Source: Companilactobacillus zhachilii | GTDB lineage: Bacteria > Bacillota > Bacilli > Lactobacillales > Lactobacillaceae | Direction of reading: 5' to 3' | DNA: 64,000 nucleotides | Assembly: GCF_003606365.2 (NCBI RefSeq) | Contig: NZ_CP031933.2 | Coordinates: 62,001-126,000, forward strand | In this document: one piece after another, positions 24,162 through 32,707 of the stretch | Layout: each line of letters starts with the position of its first letter | Position numbering within the stretch: the stretch's first letter is position 1 | Notes under the pieces: generated by a model | The model's input: the letters and a program-made list of their open reading frames with translations, nothing else | Databases searched by the model: none | Told to the model about the DNA's origin: nothing | Program-made: the position numbers and the translations under genes

Positions 24162-25619
24162 TTAAGCCTTTTCGTGTGAACGTTGAATACGAGCAATCAC
24201 TGGCAAGATGATACCAATTAAAATCATCAAAAGTGGTTCCAAAATATTCAAAGTTAAAACGTGTGTCCAAGCAGCCGTACCAGGTGTCTCATCAGTTGGG
24301 AAGATACCTAATGTGGCAGCTCCGAAAGTAATAGCAAAGCACCAAATACCAACTAGAATAGCGAAGTATTTATTTTTAATATAGACGAAATCAGATTGGA
24401 ATCTATCTTCATGCAAACGCACAAGAATAAAGGAACTGAACAAGAAACAAGTTGTATATGGCGAAACGATTCCGTTCAAGTTCAACAATTGATTAAAGAT
24501 AGAGTTCATATTTGGCAAAGTAGCACTCATAATCATGATAACTGTACAAATACCAGTCGTTAGCCAGTAACCATTGATTGGCAAGCCACGTTTATCAGTT
24601 TTGGTGAGGCCTTTTGGTAAGTACTCTTTAGCAGTATCAGAAAGGAACATTCTCGTCCCAGCGTCCAAAAGGACAGCCAATTGCGCCATCATGTAGAGAG
24701 CTTGCGTTAGAGCAAATAAGTATAGGAAGAAACGACCCATGCCGAATTCTTGTCCCATGTATTGGAAAGCATAGTAAGAACCATTCATCTTCAAGTCATT
24801 TGGCAAATGGTGAGCATTGAAGAAGACACCTAAGGCAAATGATCCCAAGACAGTTAAGAAACCAGTCATAATAGCTAGCATCCACATGGCTTTAGGAAAA
24901 TCACGTTTTCCATTTTTCATCTCAGTAACATATGGTGCCGCAAATTCTGAACCGTTCATCGCAAAGATGACAAGTCCGAAAGTAGAAAGATAATGCATAT
25001 CAAACTTAGGAATAAAAGATTTAACTGTAAATGGTTGAGTATGTGGCATGTTACCTTTGCCTAAGTAAACAAAAGTCATAACAACATACAAAATTGTGAT
25101 GATGAACATCGCACCACCACCGAGAATACTTAAAATCTGTAATGAATTACGTAAATAATGTTGAATAAAAATAAAGATAGTAAAAATGACAGCTGTAAGT
25201 AGTGCAAACATAGAATTACTCATTTTGTCTGACATTGAACTGTTACCGTTAATCAACCAACCAAATGAAATCAAAGTTGAGTTCGCAACATCGACAATAT
25301 AAGGCAAACTAGAAACCCAAACAGTCCAGGCACAAATATAGCCCCAGACATTACCACCAGTGGCACGTACCCAAGAAGTAACGCCACCACCTTCTTCATT
25401 GAAAGTTGAACCTAGATGACCAACCATCATTTCATAAGGTACAACGAATACAAATAGCATAACGATCCAAGTAAAAACAATTCCCAAACCTTGGTTATGG
25501 AAATTATAAACAATATCATCGAAGCCAATAACGGTTACGAAGTCCATTAAAGCAACGACAGGCCAACTAATAAACGACTTTTTAGAGTTAGCGTCCATAT
25601 CTGGCAAATTTTTCCCCAT
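24162..25619 (-). CDS. APC-family amino acid permease
   Basis: 485 residues with about twelve membrane helices. The EEGGGVTSWV stretch after helix 2 and GSEFAAPYVTEMKNGKRDFPKA in the middle place it in the APC superfamily, near the YjeM/GadC-like glutamate-GABA antiporter branch. Substrate not determined from sequence. Start at MGKNLPDM with AAGGGTG upstream; the open frame extends 20 codons further without support. Single gene, bordered upstream by palindromic copy 8. Confidence 0.85.
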   Translation of the reverse strand: MGKNLPDMDANSKKSFISWPVVALMDFVTVIGFDDIVYNFHNQGLGIVFTWIVMLFVFVVPYEMMVGHLGSTFNEEGGGVTSWVRATGGNVWGYICAWTVWVSSLPYIVDVANSTLISFGWLINGNSSMSDKMSNSMFALLTAVIFTIFIFIQHYLRNSLQILSILGGGAMFIITILYVVMTFVYLGKGNMPHTQPFTVKSFIPKFDMHYLSTFGLVIFAMNGSEFAAPYVTEMKNGKRDFPKAMWMLAIMTGFLTVLGSFALGVFFNAHHLPNDLKMNGSYYAFQYMGQEFGMGRFFLYLFALTQALYMMAQLAVLLDAGTRMFLSDTAKEYLPKGLTKTDKRGLPINGYWLTTGICTVIMIMSATLPNMNSIFNQLLNLNGIVSPYTTCFLFSSFILVRLHEDRFQSDFVYIKNKYFAILVGIWCFAITFGAATLGIFPTDETPGTAAWTHVLTLNILEPLLMILIGIILPVIARIQRSHEKA

Positions 25620-25712
25620 CGGAAATACACCCTTAGTATTTTTTATTTTCGGACATCTTTGCGAATAGTCCTCAAACATTATATCTCAATATTAAAAAGT
25701 AGTTGGGTGGGT

Positions 25713-25892
25713 GCCGCCTGTGGGTGCGAGAAATTGAGTTCTGCTGTGGGGACCGACGAAAGCCAAGGTCTTTCGTCTCGATTTTGAACTTCGAGAAGAC
25801 CGCTCGAATTTCAAAACTCGTCCCGTGGTGTAATGGCTAAAGCCATAACGCCACCTTCACAGCAGACTCAATTTCTCGCACCCACAGGCTAG
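25713..25892 (+). repeat. Palindromic element copy 8 (A-B-C orientation)
   Basis: Ends GCCGCCTGTGGGTGC and GCACCCACAGGCTAG. Hairpin A is GACGAAAG/CTTTCGTC, B TTTTGAAcTTCGAG/CTCGAAtTTCAAAA, C ATGGCT/AGCCAT inside GTGG..CCAC. Between the divergent permease and BceAB-type genes. Confidence 0.93.
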
Positions 25893-26023
25893 GGTATTGG
25901 TTTGTTTTGGAAGTTATTTTAACTAGGAAAATTAATGATTGATAAGTATAGGAATATTAATTTTATTTAAAAGCAGTTTTAGGAGCTATTGTTGCGAGTA
26001 ATAGAAAAAAACATAGCCAGTGA

Positions 26024-26047
26024 ATGTTTCTCCACTCTGGAGACGGC
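26024..26047 (-). repeat. Solo end of a palindromic element (relic)
   Basis: TTTCTCCACTCTGGAGACGGC resembles the GACGGC end of copies 3 and 7 (CTCTGGAGACGGC). The rest of the element is missing. Confidence 0.5.
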
Positions 26048-26059
26048 CCGTAAGGCCGG

Positions 26060-26075
26060 CTTACAAAAGTGTAAG
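26060..26075 (+). promoter_or_regulatory. BceR-type operator
   Basis: CTTACA-aaag-TGTAAG, a perfect dyad that fits the TNACA-N4-TGTAA site known for BceR/PsdR response regulators. It lies 75 bp upstream of the BceA-like gene. Confidence 0.65.
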
Positions 26076-26150
26076 GAAATGTAAGGAGAATCGAACGACC
26101 CAAAATGGGTTAGCAGTTATGATAGATATATCAAATGGAGGGAAGTACAA

Positions 26151-26903
26151 ATGCAAAAAATCGTCGATGTACAAAATATTGAAAAAATTTATGGTAAGGC
26201 TGGCGAAAAGCAATTCAAAGCTTTGTCTGATGTAAATTTTGAAGTTAAACCCGGCGAATTCGTAGGAATTATGGGTGCTTCAGGTTCAGGTAAAACAACG
26301 CTTTTGAATATCTTATCTACATTGGATACACCAACTAGTGGTCGTGTTGAAATTGCTGGCCAAGATATTACTAAATTAAAAAACAATCAAATGGCCGATT
26401 TCCGTGCCAATAAAATTGGTTTCATTTTTCAAGACTTCAACTTATTGGAAAATCTAACTGCTTATGAAAATATTGCTTTGCCATTAGCTTTGCAAAATAA
26501 ACCAACTAAATCAATCAAGCCAGCGGTTATGAGTATTGCTGAAAAACTTGGCTTAACAGAAATTTTGAACCATTATCCAACTGAATTGTCAGGTGGTCAA
26601 AAGCAACGTGTTGCTGCTGCCCGAGCGTTAGTACATGAACCATCAATTGTCTTCGGTGATGAGCCAACTGGTGCCTTGGATTCCAAGAGTGCTCGTGCTT
26701 TGATGGATACTTTGACAAAAATTAATCGTGAAGATAATGTTTCAATTTTACTTGTAACGCACGATCCATTCTCAGCTAGTTTCTGTGACCGAATTCTTTT
26801 CATCAAAGATGGTGAGATTGGTCAAGAGTTGAAGAAAGAAGACGCTAGTCGTGCAGAATACTATCAAGAGATTCTAGATTCATTAGGAACATTTGCTGAA
26901 TAG
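26151..26903 (+). CDS. BceA-type ABC transporter ATPase
   Basis: 250 residues. Walker A GASGSGKTT, Q-loop FQDFNLLENLTAYEN, signature LSGGQKQR, Walker B IVFGDEPTGALD and the His switch VTHDP. The pairing with a FtsX-like permease of about 600 residues defines the peptide-antibiotic resistance (BceAB) class, which frees lipid-II-cycle intermediates from bacitracin-like peptides. GGAGGGAAG ribosome binding site. An upstream dyad predicts BceR-type control, but no such kinase/regulator pair is in this window. Confidence 0.88.
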   Translation: MQKIVDVQNIEKIYGKAGEKQFKALSDVNFEVKPGEFVGIMGASGSGKTTLLNILSTLDTPTSGRVEIAGQDITKLKNNQMADFRANKIGFIFQDFNLLENLTAYENIALPLALQNKPTKSIKPAVMSIAEKLGLTEILNHYPTELSGGQKQRVAAARALVHEPSIVFGDEPTGALDSKSARALMDTLTKINREDNVSILLVTHDPFSASFCDRILFIKDGEIGQELKKEDASRAEYYQEILDSLGTFAE

Positions 26904-26918
26904 GAGGGAGAGAACGGT

Positions 26919-28709
26919 ATGTTAAACAAATTAGCCTTAAGTGGCATTAAACATCGTATGCGTGATTATAGCGTGTTATTTTCAGGTTTGATGATTGCTT
27001 CAGCAATATTTTATATGTTCATGTCACTGGCAACTAACCAAACATTTTTAAGTTCTAATTCTCCAGCCGCAGCCACGAGTTTTATTTTCGGTTTTGGGAT
27101 TGTTTTATTAGCAATTATCACGATTGTTTACGTGAATTATGCCAACTCCTTCCTGTTGAGTATGCGTCAAAAGGAATACGGGATGTTCATGATGCTGGGA
27201 GCCAAAAGTAGTAAAATATCGCGCATGATTTTTGTCGAAACATTTGCTATCGGTGCTATTTCTACCCTAATTGGTTCAGCAATTGGTATCGTCGCTACAG
27301 GTTTTGTAAGTAAGTGGATCATTAGCGCTTTGGATATGCAAGTTAAGCATTTCAACAGTTTTTATTTACCAGCTTTACTTTGGACCTTTGTTTTCTTCAT
27401 CGTTATCTTCATGTTTTCAGCAATTAGAAATTCAATTTCATTGCGTCGTAGCAAGGTTTTAACGTTATTGAACCGTGACAGCCAACCAGTAAAAATTAAA
27501 CGTAACGGCGCTTTGAAAACAGTTCAAGCTGTTTTAGGAATTGTCCTACTAGTCATTGGCTATTTTGCAATGTGGTACATGGGTACAAATCCAGCATTTA
27601 TCATGCTAGGTGTTCCGTTGGCTTTGGTTACGATCGTAGGTGGAACGTATTTCACAATTAATTCGTTTGTAACGACAATTATTTCAATGCTAAAACGTAA
27701 TACTAAGTATTCTCAAAAAGGATTGAACAATTTTACCCTTTCGCAATTGAGTTTTAGAATTAATGATTACACAAAGATTTTATCAATGGTTTCCATGATG
27801 TTTGCGTTAGCACTTGGTGCTATTACAGTTGGACTTGGTTTCAATAACCAAATTGACAATGTAGTCAATGGTCAAAATTATTACGATGTGCAACTAACTA
27901 ATCCTGACGCCGCACAACAAAAACGTTTGAAGAGTTTAAATATTAAAACCAAGAACGTTTATAAGTTCAAGTCAGATGGTAAGGCAGTTTATTATCGTGC
28001 CAGTGAATTCAAAGAACAACCAGTAGGTTATTCACAAATCAATACAAAAACAATGGTTTCAAAAACTGGCAAAACAACTGATCCTAGTAAGAATAGCAAC
28101 GCCCAATATGAGTTGATGAATACTCGCTTACCAAATGAGCGAGCCAAAGAGGCTAAGTTTGTTAGTGATGCAGATTATAACGCTATGAACGCTAAAGAAA
28201 CAACGACCGTTTTAGTGAAAACTAATTCCTTTAAAGACAATTTAGCCGGTATTAAAGCTATCTCCAAGGCTGAAGTTAAGCGTTATCCAGTGTTGAAAAC
28301 AGCTGGTGGTGATAAATTTAGTGCCTATAACTTAATCAACGGTTTCTTCTCGGGACTAGAATTTATGGGCTTCTTCCTAGGGATTGCTTTCTTAGCAATG
28401 TTAGCAAGTTGTCTCATGTTCAAGATTCTCTCAGGTGCTAACGGTGATGTTAAGCGTTATAACATGCTTTATAAGATTGGTACACGTCAAAAAGTGCTCC
28501 GTTCAACTATCAATAAAGAAATTGCTGTTCTCTTCTCAGTGCCTGCAATTTTAGGTGTGATCCATGTTTTACTTGGTTTACAGATGTTCAGTAGTATTCT
28601 TTATAAACCATATGCACATATTGAAATCCCATTTGCTATCTTCATCGTGCTCTATCTTGGCTACTATTTCTTGACTAGATATCTCTATAAGAAGATTGTT
28701 CTTAAATAG
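26919..28709 (+). CDS. BceB-type ABC transporter permease
   Basis: 596 residues with about ten membrane helices and a large extracellular domain (roughly residues 310-470) between helices 7 and 8, as in BceB. The family's FtsX signature is seen in the N-terminal four helices (SMRQKEYGMFMMLGAKSSKI). In this family the extracellular domain senses the peptide and signals to a partner kinase. GGAGGG ribosome binding site, 15 bp after the ATPase. Confidence 0.87.
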   Translation: MLNKLALSGIKHRMRDYSVLFSGLMIASAIFYMFMSLATNQTFLSSNSPAAATSFIFGFGIVLLAIITIVYVNYANSFLLSMRQKEYGMFMMLGAKSSKISRMIFVETFAIGAISTLIGSAIGIVATGFVSKWIISALDMQVKHFNSFYLPALLWTFVFFIVIFMFSAIRNSISLRRSKVLTLLNRDSQPVKIKRNGALKTVQAVLGIVLLVIGYFAMWYMGTNPAFIMLGVPLALVTIVGGTYFTINSFVTTIISMLKRNTKYSQKGLNNFTLSQLSFRINDYTKILSMVSMMFALALGAITVGLGFNNQIDNVVNGQNYYDVQLTNPDAAQQKRLKSLNIKTKNVYKFKSDGKAVYYRASEFKEQPVGYSQINTKTMVSKTGKTTDPSKNSNAQYELMNTRLPNERAKEAKFVSDADYNAMNAKETTTVLVKTNSFKDNLAGIKAISKAEVKRYPVLKTAGGDKFSAYNLINGFFSGLEFMGFFLGIAFLAMLASCLMFKILSGANGDVKRYNMLYKIGTRQKVLRSTINKEIAVLFSVPAILGVIHVLLGLQMFSSILYKPYAHIEIPFAIFIVLYLGYYFLTRYLYKKIVLK

Positions 28710-28711
28710 TT

Positions 28712-28785
28712 TCAGCAGTTCCTTTCCGAGGAACTGCGCACAGCGGGTATTGACCTTTTGTGCGCAGCTTCTCGGAGACGAGAAG
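28712..28785 (+). other. Cluster of three hairpins after bceB-like gene
   Basis: GCAGTTCC/GGAACTGC, then GCGCACA/TGTGCGC, then GCTTCTCG/CGAGAAGC lie end to end, the second sharing bases with the first. No T run follows, so this is not a plain terminator. It may be a structured 3' end or a decayed palindromic repeat. Confidence 0.55.
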
Positions 28786-28857
28786 CACTTCCCCTTAATA
28801 ATTAAGCTAATATATTTCGAAATCCTCAACAATTTTTCGAAAGAATTAAAAAGGTTC

Positions 28858-28885
28858 ACATATATTCTAATATGTGGATTTTTTG
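28858..28885 (+). terminator. Intrinsic terminator
   Basis: CACATAT/ATATGTG stem followed by ATTTTTT. Confidence 0.6.
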
Positions 28886-28934
28886 TTTGTTCGTAAAAAT
28901 TTTTTTGAACGCAAAAGTGTTTCAATTATAATCC

Positions 28935-28959
28935 CTATAACATTGGTGTTATAGTTTTT
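28935..28959 (+). terminator. Intrinsic terminator
   Basis: CTATAACA/TGTTATAG stem, TTGG loop, TTTTT tail. Second terminator in the gap before the amino acid ABC operon. Confidence 0.65.
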
Positions 28960-29114
28960 CTGGGAGTATGGCCAACCGGCAAAAAGACGAACAATAATTT
29001 CACAAAATGTTTTTTGTTGCCAAACTTCATTTTAAACATTAAAATTTTCTTAATATAAAAATGATATATATGCCGTAGGTGTATTGAATAAGAGTATGAA
29101 GGGAGTATTTAACT

Positions 29115-29855
29115 ATGTCATCAATGATTGAATTCCGCGATGTTCAAAAGTATTACGGAGATTTCCATGCTTTGAAAGATATTAATTTGGAAATTGATAA
29201 AGGTGAGACGGTTGTCTTGATTGGACCTTCTGGATCAGGTAAGAGTACTTTGGCCAGAACAGTTAATGGTCTAGAAACAATTCAAAGTGGACAATTAATT
29301 GTTAATGGTCATGATATTGTTGGTAAATCAACTGATATCAACCGTATCAGACGTGACGTTGGAATGGTTTTCCAACACTTTAACTTATATGCGAATAAAG
29401 ATGTTTTAGAAAATATTATGCTGGCACCTCGTATCGTCTTAAAAATGGATGAAGAGGAAAATAAAAAACGATCTATGGCGTTGCTTGATCAAGTTGGCTT
29501 AGCTGATAAAGCTCATAATATGCCTTCACAAATTTCCGGTGGTCAAAAACAACGTGTGGCAATTGCTAGATCTTTAGCTATGAAGCCTCGTTGCATGTTA
29601 TTTGACGAACCCACAAGTGCTTTGGATCCTGAAATGATCGACGATGTTTTGCGTGTTATCAAATACGTTACAAGTCAAAGTGATATGACTTCTTTGATTG
29701 TTACGCACGAAATGGGCTTTGCTCAAGAAGTAGCCAACCGAGTTATTTTTATGGCTGACGGAGAAATCTTAGAGGATGATGACAAAGACAAGTTCTTCAA
29801 TCATCCAACTAATGAACGTGCTAGACAGTTCCTAAGCAAGATTATTAAACACTAG
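29115..29855 (+). CDS. Polar amino acid ABC transporter ATPase (GlnQ-like)
   Basis: 246 residues. Walker A GPSGSGKST, Q-loop FQHFNLYANKDVLEN, signature ISGGQKQR, Walker B MLFDEPTSALDPE and VTHEMGFA, the signature of the PAAT family for glutamine/glutamate or other polar amino acids. GAAGGGAG ribosome binding site. First gene of a four-gene operon in which binding protein and two permeases follow within 12 bp of each other. Confidence 0.92.
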   Translation: MSSMIEFRDVQKYYGDFHALKDINLEIDKGETVVLIGPSGSGKSTLARTVNGLETIQSGQLIVNGHDIVGKSTDINRIRRDVGMVFQHFNLYANKDVLENIMLAPRIVLKMDEEENKKRSMALLDQVGLADKAHNMPSQISGGQKQRVAIARSLAMKPRCMLFDEPTSALDPEMIDDVLRVIKYVTSQSDMTSLIVTHEMGFAQEVANRVIFMADGEILEDDDKDKFFNHPTNERARQFLSKIIKH

Positions 29856-29866
29856 GGGATAAGAGT

Positions 29867-30694
29867 ATGAAACGCTTGAAATATTTAGCAGTAATTATCA
29901 CTTCTTTTCTTCTAGTCTTAACATTGACTGCTTGTGGATCCCAATCACTGTCGTCACAAAATGTTTATGAAAATGACAAGAAGTCGAAAACAGTTACTTG
30001 GGGTGTCAAAGCTGATACTAAGCTGCTTGGTTTGGTAGATGTTAAAGACGGACAAGAAAAGGGATTTGAAATTGATTTGGCTAAAGCCATTACTAAAAAA
30101 ATGTACGGTAAAGATGCCAAAGCAAAATTCGTGACCGTTACCTCACAGTCACGTATCCCTTTATTGAAGAATGGTAATATTGATGCCATCATCGCTACAA
30201 TGACCATAACGCCGGAGCGTAAAAAAACAATTGATTTCTCAAACTCATATTTTGACGCCGGACAATCAATTTTGGTCAAGAATAATTCGCCGATTAAAAA
30301 AGTTGAAGATTTAAACAATCGCACAATTATTGGTGTTGTTGGTTCCAACTCAGTACAAAATGTTAAAAAATTTGCACCAAAAGCTCAAGTTCTACAATTA
30401 CCAGATTATGCTCAAGCTTTAACAGCTTTGAAGTCAGGCCAAGGAGATGCGTTGACAACTGATAACGTCATTTTAGCTGGTATGGCCGTTAATAATCCAG
30501 GCTACAAGTTACAAGGGAAAGCCTTTACGACAGAACCTTATGGTATTGGTATTAACAAGGGTCAAAAAGACTTCAGAGTGGCTGTTAATAAGGCTTTAGA
30601 CGACGTTGTGGCTGACGGGACATATAATAAATTGATTGTTAAATGGTTTGGTAATGTGCCCGGATTTAATTACAAGGAGGTGCTACGCAAATGA
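29867..30694 (+). CDS. Amino acid ABC transporter substrate-binding lipoprotein
   Basis: 275 residues. Signal peptide with lipobox LTAC (Cys at about 24), then a family 3 solute-binding fold (GFEIDLAKAI, IDAIIATMTITPERKKTIDFS, YGIGINKGQKDF). The arginine in TPERKK usually contacts the alpha-carboxylate of the amino acid. Glutamate, glutamine or aspartate are the likely ligands. Its stop overlaps the next ATG. Confidence 0.9.
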   Translation: MKRLKYLAVIITSFLLVLTLTACGSQSLSSQNVYENDKKSKTVTWGVKADTKLLGLVDVKDGQEKGFEIDLAKAITKKMYGKDAKAKFVTVTSQSRIPLLKNGNIDAIIATMTITPERKKTIDFSNSYFDAGQSILVKNNSPIKKVEDLNNRTIIGVVGSNSVQNVKKFAPKAQVLQLPDYAQALTALKSGQGDALTTDNVILAGMAVNNPGYKLQGKAFTTEPYGIGINKGQKDFRVAVNKALDDVVADGTYNKLIVKWFGNVPGFNYKEVLRK

Positions 30695-31329
30695 TTAATC
30701 TATTAACAAATAACTGGAGTGCCTTTATCAGTGGTTTTGGTTGGACATTGTTATCAAGTGTTCTAGCACTATTCTTTAGTTTGATCATCGGCTCGCTATT
30801 TGCCATTTTGGAAGTAGTACCTAATAAATTTTTACGAATAGTTGGTAATGTTTACGTTGAAGTTTTCCGTAATATTCCATTGCTAGTTATTACAATGTTC
30901 TTTTACTTAGTAATTCCACTTTATGTCGTTAAAATCAATGGTTTCACTGCGGGGACGATTGGTTTAACGATTTATACATCAGCCTTTATTGCTGAAACCG
31001 TCCGTGCTGGTATCAACTCTGTTGATATTGGTCAAATGGAGGCTTCCCGTGGACAAGGTATGACTTTTTGGCAAGCAATGCGTTATATCGTTTTACCACA
31101 GGCCTTTAAATACGTTATTCCACCACTAGGAAACCAATTCGTTAACTTGGTTAAAAATTCATCAGTTCTAGCCTTTGTAGCTGGATTTGATTTGATGTAC
31201 CAAGGAAATGCGATTGCATCACAAACCTTTGAAACAGTTAATACTTACATCATTGTCGGTATTTTCTATTTGATTATTACCTTACCAATTAGTTATTACA
31301 TGCAACATCTAGAAAGAAAACTAGCTTAG
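30691..31329 (+). CDS. Amino acid ABC transporter permease 1
   Basis: 212 residues with five membrane helices of the HisM/GlnP fold. EAA loop: EASRGQGMTFWQAMRYIVLPQAFK. The ATG overlaps the binding-protein stop (ATGA). It forms a heterodimeric channel with the next gene product. Confidence 0.9.
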   Translation: MINLLTNNWSAFISGFGWTLLSSVLALFFSLIIGSLFAILEVVPNKFLRIVGNVYVEVFRNIPLLVITMFFYLVIPLYVVKINGFTAGTIGLTIYTSAFIAETVRAGINSVDIGQMEASRGQGMTFWQAMRYIVLPQAFKYVIPPLGNQFVNLVKNSSVLAFVAGFDLMYQGNAIASQTFETVNTYIIVGIFYLIITLPISYYMQHLERKLA

Positions 31330-31341
31330 GAGGAGTAAATT

Positions 31342-31995
31342 ATGCAAAATTGGATTGACGCTTATTCGTGGATCAATATCAGATTCCTTCTCCAAGGCTT
31401 GTGGATCACAATATTGATCTCCGTTATATCGGTGATTTTAAGTTTCATTATTGGATCAGTCTTAGGAATTATTCGTTATGCGAAAGTTCCTTATTTATCA
31501 AAAATTGTCGGCTTTATTATTGATGTTATCCGTAACTTACCATTGTTGCTGATTATTTTCTTCGTATATTTTGGCTTACCAGCCTTTGGATTCAAGCCAG
31601 ATACAATACCAGCGGCAATTCTAGCAATGACCGTCTTCGAGTCAATGATGATTGCGGAAATAATCCGTTCAGGAATCATGGCAGTTGATATCGGACAAAT
31701 GGAAGCCTCAAGAGCGATGGGGATGAAGATGTCTCAAGCAATGTGGCATATCGTTTTACCACAAGCATATAAAAAGATGATCCCAGCCCTAGTTAGTCAA
31801 TTTATCTCATTGATCAAGGATACATCATTGGCAACAATTATCGTGGTACCAGAATTAATGCAACACGGCCAAGTAGTTTACGGACAAGATCCCAACTACA
31901 TAATTCCAGTATTCGTCGCAATGGCAATTATGTATTTCGTCGTTTGTTATGCATTGTCATTACTTTCAAAATTCATCGATCGTCGAATGGCATAG
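31342..31995 (+). CDS. Amino acid ABC transporter permease 2
   Basis: 217 residues, same fold as permease 1 with the EAA loop EASRAMGMKMSQAMWHIVLPQAY. AGGAGGAG ribosome binding site. Last gene of the operon, followed by a terminator. Confidence 0.9.
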   Translation: MQNWIDAYSWINIRFLLQGLWITILISVISVILSFIIGSVLGIIRYAKVPYLSKIVGFIIDVIRNLPLLLIIFFVYFGLPAFGFKPDTIPAAILAMTVFESMMIAEIIRSGIMAVDIGQMEASRAMGMKMSQAMWHIVLPQAYKKMIPALVSQFISLIKDTSLATIIVVPELMQHGQVVYGQDPNYIIPVFVAMAIMYFVVCYALSLLSKFIDRRMA

Positions 31996-32053
31996 GACCA
32001 TTAATGGATGAGAATAAATTTTGTTAGTTATAAAAAGTTGAAATTGAAACGTT

Positions 32054-32092
32054 ATAACGGTGTGAATTAATAACTCATACCGTTATTTTTTG
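32054..32092 (+). terminator. Intrinsic terminator of the amino acid ABC operon
   Basis: ATAACGGT..TGA and TCA..ACCGTTAT form a stem with an AT-rich loop and a run of six T. Confidence 0.8.
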
Positions 32093-32136
32093 AAAGAATT
32101 ATTTGAATTAAGTTTAGTATGAAATCAACAGATGTA

Positions 32137-32314
32137 CTAGCCTTCGGGAGCGGGAAAATCTGGCAGCAGTGAAGGTGGCGTTAGGGCTTTAGCCCTTACA
32201 CCACGGAACGAGTTTTGAAATTCGCGTACTGTGCGAAGTTCAAAACCGAGGTTGGAGACCTTGGCTCCGACCGGTTCCCACAGCAGCCTGATTTTTCCGC
32301 TCCCGAAGGCGGCA
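32137..32314 (-). repeat. Palindromic element copy 9 (C-B-A orientation)
   Basis: Ends CTAGCCTTCGGGAGCGG and CCGCTCCCGAAGGCGGCA. Hairpin C is GTGGCGTTAGGGCT/AGCCCTTACACCAC (perfect), B TTTTGAAaTTCGC/GCGAAgTTCAAAA, A GGTTGGAG/CTCCgACC. Directly upstream of the T-box promoter. Confidence 0.93.
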
Positions 32315-32331
32315 AGATATAAATTAAAATG

Positions 32332-32360
32332 TTGACAGATTAAAATTAGCCTGTTATTGT
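32332..32360 (+). promoter_or_regulatory. Promoter of the T-box transcript
   Basis: TTGACA (32332-32337), 17 bp, TATTGT (32355-32360), starting 18 bp after palindromic copy 9. Confidence 0.75.
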
Positions 32361-32384
32361 TGATGTCAATCAAATAAACAAATA

Positions 32385-32612
32385 TAAGTGTCTGAAACAA
32401 TTAGTAATGTATCTGGGTGTAAGAAAGCCGGTGGTTGATGCGAACCGGTCAGGGTGCAGTTATGAAATACCAGGCATGACTTGGTTTTGCCAAGCGGAAA
32501 AAGAGAGCCGTTATTCTCAAGAGTGGAGTAATAGTTTATTTAACTATTCTCAAGCTGGGTGGTACCACGGTAAATCGTCCCTGTTGCATATTTGCAGCAG
32601 GGACTTTTTTTA
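32385..32612 (+). ncRNA. T-box riboswitch, probably tyrosine-specific
   Basis: AGTA motif, stem I apex with AAGCCGG..GATGCGAACCGG, specifier region GAAATAC closed by CTGG/CCAG, T-box GGGTGGTACCACGG at 32557-32570, and terminator GTCCCTGTTGC/GCAGCAGGGAC plus seven T (32577-32612). The codon in the specifier position reads TAC (32468-32470), Tyr. The discriminator T in TGGT fits A73 of tRNA-Tyr. Uncharged tRNA-Tyr would allow readthrough into the transporter gene. Confidence 0.9.
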
Positions 32613-32707
32613 TACAAGGGGTACGGAAAATGATTATTAGTACATGTGGTGGGAATCCTCGATATTAGTTTTTCTTGCAATCGATATAACAAATTGGAGG
32701 AAACGAA

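Noticed and set aside
25900..26150. Extra gene between palindromic copy 8 and the BceA-like gene
   Set aside because: The frame there overlaps the operator and the real start and has no ribosome binding site.
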